Shown: positions 7,925 through 15,677, counted from the first letter of the stretch. The stretch is 19,144 bases of DNA from Clostridia bacterium (GCA_003245395.1 QKDF01000160.1:1-19144); one strand, 5' to 3'. The notes: generated by a model from the letters alone, not told the origin. Numbers and translations are program-made.

Positions 7925-7951
7925 ATGATGAGAAGCGAGGTGTCCGCATGA
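7925..7951 (+). other. Possible 8-codon leader ORF overlapping the ftsE start
   Basis: ATG 7925 (or 7928) opens a frame reading MMRSEVSA and ending at TGA 7949-7951. The stop overlaps the ftsE ATG (7948-7950) as ATGA, the classic layout for translational coupling. GGAG (7918-7921) precedes it at 3 or 6 bases. Such short frames occur by chance, so this is tentative. Confidence 0.25.
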
Positions 7952-8646
7952 TTCGTCTGAAAGATGTGGAAATGGAGTATGACAACGGAACAAAAGCCAT
8001 CCGGGGAATCAATCTGACCATCGAGGACGGAGAATTTGTGTTTCTGGTGGGGCCGTCCGGCTCCGGAAAATCCACCATCATCAAACTGCTGACAGGGGAG
8101 ATTGAGCCTACTGTTGGCCGCATCATGATCAACGGTTTTTCGGCGAACAATATTTCCGAGCGGCAGATTCCGCTGATGCGCCGAACCATCGGCGTTATTT
8201 TTCAGGATTTCCGCCTGATCGAAAAAAAGACGGTGTACGATAACCTGGCGTTTGTCATGCGGGCCGTGGGCGTGGGGCCCAAGGAGATCCACAAGCGCAT
8301 TCCCTATGTGCTTCAGCTGGTGGGCCTGCTGGATAAGTCGGGCCGCCATCCCACGGAGTTATCCGGCGGCGAGCAGCAGCGCGTGGCCATTGCCCGAGCT
8401 CTGGTGAACAACCCGTCTACCATCATCGCGGACGAGCCCACCGGAAACCTGGACCCTGACCGGTCTTTGGAACTGATGAATCTTTTGGTAAAAATTAATA
8501 AACTGGGCACCACCGTCGTGGTGGTGACCCATGAAAAGGATCTGGTGGACCGCTTTGGAAAGCGAGTGGTTACCATCGATTCCGGCCACGTGATCAACGA
8601 CAGCGTGGGCGGTTATGTGGGAGGACGTATTCATGGGCAGGCATAA
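7948..8646 (+). CDS. ftsE: Cell-division ABC transporter ATP-binding protein FtsE
   Basis: Encodes 232 residues, normal for FtsE. This ATPase partners FtsX at the division site; ATP hydrolysis is transmitted through FtsX to activate peptidoglycan hydrolases outside. Walker A GPSGSGKS (35-42), the signature LSGGEQQRVAIARAL (about 135-149), Walker B TIIADEPTGNLD (about 157-168) and the switch histidine in VVVTHEKDL are intact. FRLIEKKTVYDNL in the Q-loop region is typical of FtsE. ATG 7948 was chosen because it gives the family N-terminus MIRLKDVEMEY and follows GAGGTG (7937-7942) at 5 bases. The longer frame from ATG 7870 adds 26 unrelated residues and lacks a ribosome binding site. It overlaps ftsX by 14 bases. 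Confidence 0.97.
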   Translation: MIRLKDVEMEYDNGTKAIRGINLTIEDGEFVFLVGPSGSGKSTIIKLLTGEIEPTVGRIMINGFSANNISERQIPLMRRTIGVIFQDFRLIEKKTVYDNLAFVMRAVGVGPKEIHKRIPYVLQLVGLLDKSGRHPTELSGGEQQRVAIARALVNNPSTIIADEPTGNLDPDRSLELMNLLVKINKLGTTVVVVTHEKDLVDRFGKRVVTIDSGHVINDSVGGYVGGRIHGQA

Positions 8647-9520
8647 TTTCCGGTACTTTTTTCACGAGGGCTTGACGAATATGTTCAGCCACGGCTTCAT
8701 GACGTTCGCCGCCATCGGCGTAACCGTGGCCTGCCTGCTGATCATGGGTACCTTCACCCTGGTGGCGGTAAATGCCAACGCGCTTTTGAAGGAGCTGGAG
8801 CAGCAAAACGAGATTCTGGCCTATGTGGATGAGACATACACCGAGGATCAGGCGCAGGCGCTGCAAAGCCAGATTCAGGCTGCGACCAACGTCACCTCTG
8901 CCACGTACATCAGCAAGGAACAGGCCATGAAGGACTTTGAGGCCCAGTATCCGCAGGAGAGTCTGTTCCAGGATCTGGACCCCACCATTTTCCGGGACCG
9001 CTTCGCCATCCATATTTCGGATCTCGCGCAGACGGAGGCAACCGTGCAGGCGGTGGAGAAGATCCCCGGCATTGTCAAGGTCAACGCCTATGAGGAGATT
9101 TCCAACGGCTTCATCACCGTGCGCAATGTGGCCACCGTGGTGTGCGTGACGCTGATTGTGGTGCTGTTCCTGGTGTCGGTGTTCATCATCTCCAACACCA
9201 TTAAGCTGACGACCTTTGACCGCCGGGAGGAGATCGCCATTATGCGCATGGTGGGCGCCAACAACGGCTTTATCCGATGGCCCTTTGTGTACGAGGGCTT
9301 TTTGCTGGGTCTGACCGGCTCGGTGATCGCATTTGGTCTGCAGTGGGCGCTGTATTCCGCCGTATCCAAGGGCATTGCAAATTCCGATTCGCTCCAGCTG
9401 TTTCACGTCATCGAATTCCAGCAGCTGTGGGAGCCGGTGGCCGCCACCTTTCTGGGGGCAGGTATTGTGATCGGCGTGGGTGGCAGCCTGTCGGCCATCC
9501 GTAAATTCCTGCAGGTCTGA
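8633..9520 (+). CDS. ftsX: Cell-division permease-like protein FtsX
   Basis: Encodes 295 residues, the usual size. FtsX is the membrane half of FtsEX and passes the ATPase signal to an extracellular hydrolase. Topology seen in the sequence: a short cytoplasmic N-terminus, a first membrane segment at about 24-46, an extracellular domain at about 50-160, then three segments at about 165-188, 220-243 and 268-289. The cytoplasmic loop TFDRREEIAIMRMVGANNGFIRWPF (194-218) is the conserved FtsX coupling region. ATG 8633 is preceded by GGAGGAC (8620-8626) inside the end of ftsE, so the two are translationally coupled. The extracellular domain is where a partner such as the following coiled-coil M23 protein would dock. 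Confidence 0.96.
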   Translation: MGRHNFRYFFHEGLTNMFSHGFMTFAAIGVTVACLLIMGTFTLVAVNANALLKELEQQNEILAYVDETYTEDQAQALQSQIQAATNVTSATYISKEQAMKDFEAQYPQESLFQDLDPTIFRDRFAIHISDLAQTEATVQAVEKIPGIVKVNAYEEISNGFITVRNVATVVCVTLIVVLFLVSVFIISNTIKLTTFDRREEIAIMRMVGANNGFIRWPFVYEGFLLGLTGSVIAFGLQWALYSAVSKGIANSDSLQLFHVIEFQQLWEPVAATFLGAGIVIGVGGSLSAIRKFLQV

Positions 9521-9545
9521 CGCAGTAAGAGGAGGGAGAACGCAA

Positions 9546-10745
9546 GTGATACGATCAAAGCGGCTGTTTTGCCTTCTGCTGGCGGTTTTGATGGCCGTCA
9601 CATCCCTGACGCTGATACAGCCCGCCTCTGCCGTGACGCAAAAGGACATTGATTCACTCAAGAGCAATGCCAGCAGTCTGGCTCAGCAGAAAAAAGAGCT
9701 TCAAGCCAAGATCAGCGATCTGTCGGACGATATCTCCAACACCATGAAAAAAAAGACGCTGCTGGATCAGCAGATCTCGCTGCTGGCAGACCAGATCAGC
9801 AATGTGGAGGAGCAGATCAGCACATACGCCACCCTGATTTCCCAGACGGAGACGGAACTGGCCGACGCCCAGGCCAAGGAGCAGGCACAGTACGAACTGT
9901 TCTGCGAGCGGGTGCGGGCCATGGAGGAGCGGGGCACCGTGAGCTATTGGTCCGTGCTGTTCAACGCCACTAACTTTACGGACTTGCTGGGCCGGCTGGA
10001 CGCCGTGAACGAGGTGATGGACGCCGACCAGGCGGTCATCGACCAGCTGCAGGCACTCCAGGACGAAATCACCGCCAAGCAGGAGACGCTTACATCCCAA
10101 AAGGCCGACTCCGAAGCGGCCAAGGCCGACCTGGTGAGCAAAAAGTCCGAACTGGATACCCAGCGGGCCTCCGCCAACAAGCTGGTGCAGCAGCTCAGCA
10201 CCAGCAAGGGCGAGTATGAGTCCGACATGGACGATCTCGCCGCCGAGGAGGAGGCCAACCAGCAGAAGATCATGGAGCTGTCCAGAGAGCTGGCCGCCCA
10301 ACAGGCGGCCCAGGGGCAGGCTACCAGCGCGGCTCTGGGCGGATATATCTGGCCCGTGAGCAGCCACTATATCACCTCCACCTTTGGCGGGCGCTCATCC
10401 CCCGGCGGCATCGGTTCCACCAACCACAAGGGTGTTGACATCGGCCGGGTGGGCTACACCACCGATATCCACGCAGCCAAGGCCGGCACGGTGATCATCT
10501 CCCAGTATTCCAGCTCCTACGGCAACTATGTGGTTATCAGCCACGGCAGCGGTAACACCACGCTGTATGCCCATATGAGCAGCCGCTGTGTCTCCGTGGG
10601 GCAGACGGTTGCCCAGGGAGACAAGATCGGCGTCACCGGCTCCACGGGACATTCCACCGGCCCGCACCTGCATTTTGAGATTTCGGAAAACGGCGCGCGC
10701 ATCAATCCCCTGAAATATTTGACAAATTATACCCTGGCCGGCTGA
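9546..10745 (+). CDS. Secreted coiled-coil M23 (LytM) peptidase, likely FtsEX-controlled
   Basis: Encodes 399 residues. A signal peptide (about 1-29, basic start RSKR, ending ASA) is followed by a long heptad-rich coiled coil (about 31-260) and a C-terminal LytM/M23 domain (about 265-395). The zinc ligands are all present: H294 and D298 in NHKGVDIG and H376 in HLHFE, with catalytic H343 and H374, so it should be an active peptidoglycan endopeptidase rather than a degenerate EnvC-type activator. The layout matches FtsEX partners such as EnvC, PcsB and CwlO, though PcsB and CwlO carry different catalytic domains. Start GTG 9546 follows AGGAGGG (9530-9536) at 9 bases; upstream in-frame codons belong to the end of ftsX. 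It lies 25 bases after ftsX in the same operon. The exact bond cleaved is not deducible. Confidence 0.92.
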   Translation: MIRSKRLFCLLLAVLMAVTSLTLIQPASAVTQKDIDSLKSNASSLAQQKKELQAKISDLSDDISNTMKKKTLLDQQISLLADQISNVEEQISTYATLISQTETELADAQAKEQAQYELFCERVRAMEERGTVSYWSVLFNATNFTDLLGRLDAVNEVMDADQAVIDQLQALQDEITAKQETLTSQKADSEAAKADLVSKKSELDTQRASANKLVQQLSTSKGEYESDMDDLAAEEEANQQKIMELSRELAAQQAAQGQATSAALGGYIWPVSSHYITSTFGGRSSPGGIGSTNHKGVDIGRVGYTTDIHAAKAGTVIISQYSSSYGNYVVISHGSGNTTLYAHMSSRCVSVGQTVAQGDKIGVTGSTGHSTGPHLHFEISENGARINPLKYLTNYTLAG

Positions 10746-10758
10746 TTTTTGTACATGA

Positions 10759-10798
10759 GAATCCCTCCTGTCCCATACCATGGGGGCAGGAGGGATTC
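10759..10798 (+). promoter_or_regulatory. 16-bp hairpin enclosing the ribosome binding site of the next gene
   Basis: Positions 10759-10774 pair with 10783-10798 across 16 base pairs (one G-U pair) around the loop ATACCATG. The descending arm contains AGGAGGG (10788-10794), the Shine-Dalgarno sequence for ATG 10802. No U-run follows, so it is not a normal intrinsic terminator. As RNA it would hide the ribosome binding site unless opened by the upstream ribosome, temperature or a trans factor. The stem begins 13 bases after the M23 gene's stop codon, close enough for a terminating ribosome to disturb its base. Confidence 0.7.
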
Positions 10799-10801
10799 GT
10801 T

Positions 10802-11545
10802 ATGATTGGATATGTGCAGTGGACGGAGGAAAAGAAGGCGTGCGCTCCGGGAGAAACGGCGATTTTGCGCATGCGGTTTTACCAGGTGGGCATCCTGCGG
10901 AGGGAGGGAACTCCGGAACTGCTGGTGCGCCGTCGGGCAGCCTGGGCGGCGGGACGGCTGCATAAGCTGGGAGTCACACGGGCGGTGTTCCCCGAGGATT
11001 TCCCCTATGCGGCCCTGTTTGCCCGGCGGGGTGTTTTACCGGTGGAGACGCTGCCGCTCTATCGGTCACTGGCGGCAGACTGGATCTGGGCGGAGATGAA
11101 AGCGCGGGGACTTTCTGCCGGAGCGGCCATCGCCATCAGCGGCGATCGGCTGGGGAGTGAGGTGACCCGCACGGTGACGGAGCTGTGCCTGCGGGTGCGG
11201 TATGTGCTGCTGGATGTCCCCTACGGCGCCGAGGAACTTGCCCGGCAGCTGCGGCGGGAGTATGGCGTGTCACTGCTGCTCTCGCCCACGAAGGAACAGC
11301 TGGAATCGGCGGAGGTGCTGGCCCTGTTCGCCCCGCGGAAGGAGCTTTCCTGCAAAAATGGGGCGGTGGTGCCGCTCTACCCCGGCGCACATCTGGACCA
11401 TCCGCCCCGGCTGCGACTGCCGCCCGTTTTGGAGGAAAGCATCCCCGAGGGCTGCCGCAGAGAGGAGCTGTTCGCAGCCCTGTGGGAAGCCGGCGCGCTG
11501 CGCCCCGGTCAAATCGAAGTAATTCCAAGCCTTTTAGCCCCTTGA
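10802..11545 (+). CDS. Hypothetical protein with a Rossmann-like segment
   Basis: Encodes 247 residues that I do not recognise. There is no signal peptide or membrane segment, so it is probably cytoplasmic. Residues about 107-140 (GAAIAISGDRLGSE, then a helix, then VRYVLLDVP) look like a beta-alpha-beta unit with a glycine-bearing loop, and EELARQLRREYGVSLLLSP (144-162) like a second such unit, so a Rossmann-like fold is possible; this is inference. The C-terminus is proline-rich and ends in GALRPGQIEVIPSLLAP. Start ATG 10802 lies 7 bases after AGGAGGG, which is buried in a hairpin. Its stop codon overlaps the -35 box of the greA promoter. Codon use matches its neighbours. It probably belongs to the ftsEX transcript, since no terminator with a U-run separates them. 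Confidence 0.75.
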   Translation: MIGYVQWTEEKKACAPGETAILRMRFYQVGILRREGTPELLVRRRAAWAAGRLHKLGVTRAVFPEDFPYAALFARRGVLPVETLPLYRSLAADWIWAEMKARGLSAGAAIAISGDRLGSEVTRTVTELCLRVRYVLLDVPYGAEELARQLRREYGVSLLLSPTKEQLESAEVLALFAPRKELSCKNGAVVPLYPGAHLDHPPRLRLPPVLEESIPEGCRREELFAALWEAGALRPGQIEVIPSLLAP

Positions 11546-11570
11546 CATCCGGGAGGTGAAACTCTATAAT
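11542..11570 (+). promoter_or_regulatory. Full-consensus promoter of greA-lysS
   Basis: TTGACA (11542-11547) and TATAAT (11565-11570) are both perfect, separated by 17 bases. The -35 box overlaps the stop codon of the preceding gene (TGA 11543-11545). Transcription would start near 11577, giving a leader of about 74 bases in which I see no strong structure. Confidence 0.9.
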
Positions 11571-11650
11571 ACTGTCTCATGAATATAATAGAATAAGTAT
11601 GGGCATTCTTCGACGGATAAATTTGACAGCAGAAAGGAATCAAAATACCG

Positions 11651-12121
11651 ATGAGTAACGAATACAGAATGAGCCAAGCCCGCCTCGACGAGCTGCAGGA
11701 GACTCTCAACTATTTAAAAACCACCCGTTCCGACGAGGTGGCCGAGCAGATCAAGATCGCCCGCGGTTTCGGCGACCTGTCTGAAAACAGCGAGTACGAT
11801 GAGGCGAAGAACGAGCAGGGCAAGCTGTACTCCCGCATCGCAGAACTGGAGGAAGTGCTGCAGCATGCGGTCATCGTGGACGAGAACGCGACCGGCGATG
11901 TCGTCACCATCGGCTGCCGCGTGACGGTGGCGGATCTGAACGGCAAGGAACTGCCGCCCTATAAAATCGTGGGTTCACAGGAGTCCGATCCCATGAACGG
12001 TATCATTTCGGAGGAATCTCCTTTCGGCAAGGCCCTCATGGGCGCCAAAGAGGGGCAGAGTGTCACCGTGGAAGCCCCCAGAGGCAGCATAACCTACGTG
12101 GTGAAGAAGATCGAACGATAA
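11651..12121 (+). CDS. greA: Transcription elongation factor GreA
   Basis: Encodes 156 residues, normal for GreA, which enters the RNA polymerase secondary channel and stimulates cleavage of backtracked RNA. The N-terminal coiled coil (about 1-78) carries the acidic tip, D42 and E45 in GDLSENSEYDEAKNEQ, that coordinates the catalytic magnesium. The C-terminal FKBP-like domain (about 82-156) includes SPFGKALMGAKEGQSV. The start at 11651 gives the family N-terminus; the best ribosome binding site is AAAGGA (11633-11638), 12 bases away, which is longer than ideal. The gene is driven by the consensus promoter at 11542-11570 and is followed 11 bases later by lysS, whose ribosome binding site overlaps the greA stop. 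Confidence 0.97.
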   Translation: MSNEYRMSQARLDELQETLNYLKTTRSDEVAEQIKIARGFGDLSENSEYDEAKNEQGKLYSRIAELEEVLQHAVIVDENATGDVVTIGCRVTVADLNGKELPPYKIVGSQESDPMNGIISEESPFGKALMGAKEGQSVTVEAPRGSITYVVKKIER

Positions 12122-12132
12122 GGAGAACCTAC

Positions 12133-13635
12133 ATGGCTGAACAAAAGAACGAGACGCAGGAGCAGGATCTTCGCCAGATCCTGAAAATCCGGCGGGAAAA
12201 GCTCTCGGCGCTGCAGGCGGCGGGAGAGGACCCCTTTGAGCAGACCCACTTTGCCTGGGACGCGACCTCCCAGCAGATCCGGGACAACTTTGACGAGATG
12301 GAGGGCAAACCCGTCAAGGTGGCCGGCCGTCTGATGAGCAAGCGCGGCATGGGCAAGGTCAGCTTCTGCGACCTGCAGGACCGGGCGGGCCGCATCCAGC
12401 TCTATGCCCGCCGGGACGAGATGGACGAGGCCGTCTATGACAAGTTCAAGAAATTTGACATCGGCGATATCGTGGGCGTGGACGGCGAGGTGTTCCGCAC
12501 CCAGCGCGGCGAGATGAGCGTCCGGGCCAAGGACATTGTGCTGCTGAGCAAGTCTCTGCTGCCTCTGCCGGAGAAGTTCCACGGACTACAGGATCGGGAG
12601 CTGCGCTATCGGCAGCGGTATGTGGATCTGATTGTCAATCCCGAGGTTCGCAAGACCTTTGAGACCCGCTCCAGATTCATCAAGCTGATCCGGGACTATC
12701 TGGACGAAATGGGCTATATGGAGGTGGAGACCCCCGTTCTCAACACCATCTCCGGCGGCGCCACCGCCCGCCCCTTCATCACCCACCACAACACCCTGGA
12801 CATCGACATGTATATGCGCATCGCCACCGAGCTGCCGCTTAAGCGGCTGATCGTGGGCGGTCTGGACCGGGTATACGAGATCGGGCGCATCTTCCGCAAC
12901 GAAGGCATGGACCCCAAGCACAATCCGGAGTTCACCAGCATTGAGCTGTATCAGGCCTACGCCGATTTCCACGACATGATGGACATTGCTGAGGGCATCC
13001 TCTCCACCGCGGCAGAAAAGCTGCTGGGCGGTTATGAGACCGTGTGGATGGGGGAGACGGTGAGCCTTAAGCCGCCCTTTTGCCGCATGACCATGGCCGA
13101 GGCCGTCAAGGAATACGTGGGCATCGACTTCATGGCGATTTCCGACGACGCCGAAGCGGTGGCCGCCGCCAAAGCCAAGGGCGTGGAGATCCCCAAGGAG
13201 AAGGACGCCACCTGGGGCAATGCGCTGTACGAGTGCTTCGACCAGCGGGTGGAGGAAAAGCTGATTCAGCCCACCTTCATCACCATGTACCCCGTGGATG
13301 TGTCTCCCCTGACCAAGCGGTCTCCGCAGGATAAGCGCCTGACGGAGCGCTTTGAGCTGTTCATCTGCCACAGCGAGATGGCCAACGCCTTCTCCGAGCT
13401 GAACGACCCCATCGACCAGAAGGAGCGCTTCCTCAAGGAAGTGGAGGCCCGGGCCAAGGGCGACAGCGAAGCCGGTATGATGGACGACGACTACATCACC
13501 GCGCTGGAATACGGCCTGCCCCCCACGGGCGGCATGGGCATCGGCATCGACCGGTGCGTGATGCTGCTGACCAATTCCGACACCATCCGGGAAGTGATTC
13601 TCTTCCCGACGATGAAGCCGCTGGATACCATTTAA
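12133..13635 (+). CDS. lysS: Lysine--tRNA ligase, class II
   Basis: Encodes 500 residues, typical of class II LysRS, which charges tRNA-Lys. An N-terminal OB-fold anticodon-binding domain (about 57-150, with VKVAGRLMSKRGMGKVSF) is followed by the class II catalytic core. Motif 2 is RNEGMDPKHNPEFTSIELYQAY (from R255) and motif 3 is GGMGIGIDRCVML (from G466). The core ends normally with REVILFPTMKP. The start at 12133 follows TAAGGAG (12119-12125), which overlaps the greA stop, at 7 bases. It is co-transcribed with greA. No T-box leader is expected or seen because it is internal to the operon. A hairpin without U-run follows, so transcription may continue into the methyltransferase gene. Confidence 0.98.
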   Translation: MAEQKNETQEQDLRQILKIRREKLSALQAAGEDPFEQTHFAWDATSQQIRDNFDEMEGKPVKVAGRLMSKRGMGKVSFCDLQDRAGRIQLYARRDEMDEAVYDKFKKFDIGDIVGVDGEVFRTQRGEMSVRAKDIVLLSKSLLPLPEKFHGLQDRELRYRQRYVDLIVNPEVRKTFETRSRFIKLIRDYLDEMGYMEVETPVLNTISGGATARPFITHHNTLDIDMYMRIATELPLKRLIVGGLDRVYEIGRIFRNEGMDPKHNPEFTSIELYQAYADFHDMMDIAEGILSTAAEKLLGGYETVWMGETVSLKPPFCRMTMAEAVKEYVGIDFMAISDDAEAVAAAKAKGVEIPKEKDATWGNALYECFDQRVEEKLIQPTFITMYPVDVSPLTKRSPQDKRLTERFELFICHSEMANAFSELNDPIDQKERFLKEVEARAKGDSEAGMMDDDYITALEYGLPPTGGMGIGIDRCVMLLTNSDTIREVILFPTMKPLDTI

Positions 13636-13641
13636 CCTTCA

Positions 13642-13665
13642 GACCGGGGGCGCATGCTCCCGGTC
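13642..13665 (+). other. Hairpin between lysS and the methyltransferase gene
   Basis: Positions 13642-13651 pair with 13656-13665 (ten base pairs, one G-U) around GCAT. No U-run follows, so it is unlikely to terminate transcription. It ends 8 bases before the AAGGAGG ribosome binding site (13674-13680) of the next gene. Confidence 0.5.
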
Positions 13666-13687
13666 ACAGCCGCAAGGAGGTGTGTTT

Positions 13688-14449
13688 TTGGAGACCATCA
13701 CCAGTCGGAAAAATCCCCTTTGCATCCGTCTGCGCAGGTTGGGGACAGAGGGAAAATACCGCCGCGAAACCGGGGAATTTCTCTGTGACGGGCCCAAACT
13801 GCTTAACGAGGCGCTGCGCTGGGCGCCCCAGTCCGTGCGCACCGTGGTGTGCACCCGTCCCGAAGCCGTTCCGCCTTTGCCGGACGGCGTCTGGGCTGTG
13901 CGTGTGCCGGAGGACGTGATGGCGTCTGTTGCACCCTCCCAGACGCCCCAGGGGATTCTGGCGGTCTGCGCTGCGACGGATGCGCCTTTGCCAGATGTGC
14001 TGGACGGGCGGCGCTACGTGGTGCTGGACGGCGTGCAGGACCCCGGCAATGTGGGGACAATCCTCCGCACCGCCGATGCCTTCTGGGCCGACGGGGTGTT
14101 CCTGGTCAACGGCTGCGCCGATCTGTACCATCCCCGGACGATCCGGGCTTCTATGGGGGCGGTGTTCCGCTGCCCGGTGTGGAGCGCCGCGCCGGAAGCT
14201 GTGTCCGCTCTGCTGAAAAAAAACGGAATCCCTCTCTACGGAGCCGCCCTCCGAGCGGACACCCGAGACGTGCGGGAAATCGATTACACCCGTGCCGCCG
14301 CCGCAATCGGCAGCGAGGGCCGGGGCCTTTCGGCCGAGATGCTTTCACTGTGCGACGCCACGGTGCGCATCCCCATGCGTGAGCGATGCGAGTCCCTCAA
14401 TGCAGCAGCCGCCGCCGCGGCGCTGCTGTGGGAAATGGCGCGGACTTAA
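13688..14449 (+). CDS. SpoU/TrmH-family RNA 2'-O-methyltransferase
   Basis: Encodes 253 residues. The N-terminal substrate-binding domain (about 1-100, with EFLCDGPKLLNEAL at 30-43) is followed by the knotted SPOUT domain. Motif 1 is DGVQDPGNVGTILRTADAF (114-132) with N121 and R127, motif 2 is IGSEGRGLS (207-215), motif 3 runs from IPMRERCESLNAAAA (228-242). The family methylates ribose 2'-OH of rRNA using S-adenosylmethionine. Size and layout resemble Bacillus YsgA, which acts on 23S rRNA, but the target here is not certain. The start TTG 13688 lies 7 bases after AAGGAGG (13674-13680) and gives METITSRKNP; the in-frame GTG at 13682 would be only one base from that site. It is 52 bases after lysS and 18 bases before dprA. 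Confidence 0.9.
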   Translation: METITSRKNPLCIRLRRLGTEGKYRRETGEFLCDGPKLLNEALRWAPQSVRTVVCTRPEAVPPLPDGVWAVRVPEDVMASVAPSQTPQGILAVCAATDAPLPDVLDGRRYVVLDGVQDPGNVGTILRTADAFWADGVFLVNGCADLYHPRTIRASMGAVFRCPVWSAAPEAVSALLKKNGIPLYGAALRADTRDVREIDYTRAAAAIGSEGRGLSAEMLSLCDATVRIPMRERCESLNAAAAAAALLWEMART

Positions 14450-14467
14450 GAAAGGGAGGGACTTGCC

Positions 14468-15646
14468 GTGTCGATGCTGAAATACTGGCTGTGGCTCACC
14501 CGGTGCAGGGGCCTGACCAATCAGACCCGGCTTGCCCTTCTGGAGCATTTTTTGACGCCCGAGGCGATTTATTACGCCGACCCCGGCGAAGTGCTGCTCA
14601 CCGACGGCATCACCCGGGAACAGGCCGAGACCCTGCGGAACAAAGACCTGGGCGAGGCTGACCGGATTCTGGGTGCCTGCGCCGAGCAGAATCTGCGGAT
14701 TTTGACCATGGGGGATGCGGAATATCCCGTCCGCCTGCGCAGCATCTACGATCCGCCCTGCGTCCTCTATCTGCGGGGTCGCCTGCCCACGATGGACGAG
14801 GAGCCCGCCATTGCGGTGGTCGGCACTCGGGAAGCCACGCCTTACGGGCTGCGGACAGCGGAGCAGATGGGCTTCGGTCTGGCAGAAGCCGGAGCTGTGG
14901 TGGTCACGGGCCTGGCCAGAGGCATTGATTCCGCTGCGGCGCAGGGCGCGCTGCGTGCCGGCGGCACGCCGGTGGGTGTGCTGGGCTGCGGCATCGACGT
15001 GGTGTACCCGAAGGAAAACCGCTGGCTGTACGAAGACGTGGCCGCGGCGGGTGCGCTGGTTTCCGAGTATCCCCCCGGCACCGAGCCGTCCGCGTCTCAT
15101 TTCCCCGCCCGCAACCGCATCATGTCCGGCCTGTCCGTGGCGGTGCTGGTGGTGGAGGCGCCGCCCCATTCCGGCGCGCTGATCACCGCCGGCGCGGCGC
15201 TGGAGCAGGGCCGGGACGTGTTCGCCGTACCCGGGCAGATCGACGCGGAAAACAGCTGGGGCTGCAACCGCCTGATCCGGGAGGGCGCGGGTTTGGCGGC
15301 GGAGCCGTGGGACATCCTGCGGGAGTACGCCGAAGCCTTTCCGGGCAAGCTGAAAACACCGGAGCGCAGGGCTCCCGAACCGCTGGGCGAATTGCCCCGG
15401 GACCGGGACGAGGCCCAGCCCATGAAGCCCACGCTGCGCTTGAGCGAGGCTGGCCTGACGGACGACCAGACGGCGCTGCTGCGCATCCTGGGAGACGAGC
15501 CGATGCTGGTGGACGACCTGATCGAAGCCACGCAGCTGCCTGCACGGCGGGTGCTCTCGGCCCTGACCATGCTGGAAGTTGACGGGTACGCCGTACCGTG
15601 CGGCGGCAAGCGCTATGCGGGCGGCGTGACGCTCATTGAATCATGA
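14468..15646 (+). CDS. dprA: DNA-processing protein DprA (Smf)
   Basis: Encodes 392 residues. DprA binds incoming single-stranded DNA during natural transformation and loads RecA; it is widely kept in species not known to transform. The N-terminal helical region (about 1-70) is followed by the Rossmann-like core: VVGTREATPYG (117-127), GLARGIDSAAAQGAL (148-162), LGCGIDVVYP (172-181), FPARNRIMSGLS (212-223) and GRDVFAVPG (248-256). A linker rich in Pro and charged residues (about 295-325) leads to a C-terminal winged-helix domain (about 328-385). GTG 14468 lies 7 bases after AGGGAGGG, while ATG 14474 would be 13 bases away, so GTG is preferred. The dprA-topA-trmFO order is also found in Bacillus (smf-topA-gid). 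It ends 31 bases before topA. Confidence 0.96.
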   Translation: MSMLKYWLWLTRCRGLTNQTRLALLEHFLTPEAIYYADPGEVLLTDGITREQAETLRNKDLGEADRILGACAEQNLRILTMGDAEYPVRLRSIYDPPCVLYLRGRLPTMDEEPAIAVVGTREATPYGLRTAEQMGFGLAEAGAVVVTGLARGIDSAAAQGALRAGGTPVGVLGCGIDVVYPKENRWLYEDVAAAGALVSEYPPGTEPSASHFPARNRIMSGLSVAVLVVEAPPHSGALITAGAALEQGRDVFAVPGQIDAENSWGCNRLIREGAGLAAEPWDILREYAEAFPGKLKTPERRAPEPLGELPRDRDEAQPMKPTLRLSEAGLTDDQTALLRILGDEPMLVDDLIEATQLPARRVLSALTMLEVDGYAVPCGGKRYAGGVTLIES

Positions 15647-15677
15647 TTCTTTCCCTGCTGGGAAGCTGGAGGTAGCT

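Noticed and set aside
7870..7947. ATG 7870 as the ftsE start
   Set aside because: It lacks a ribosome binding site and adds 26 residues not found in FtsE.
13849..14382. 177-codon alternative plus-strand frame inside the methyltransferase gene
   Set aside because: It overlaps a gene with intact SPOUT motifs, and the translation is Arg/Ala/Gly-rich low-information sequence.
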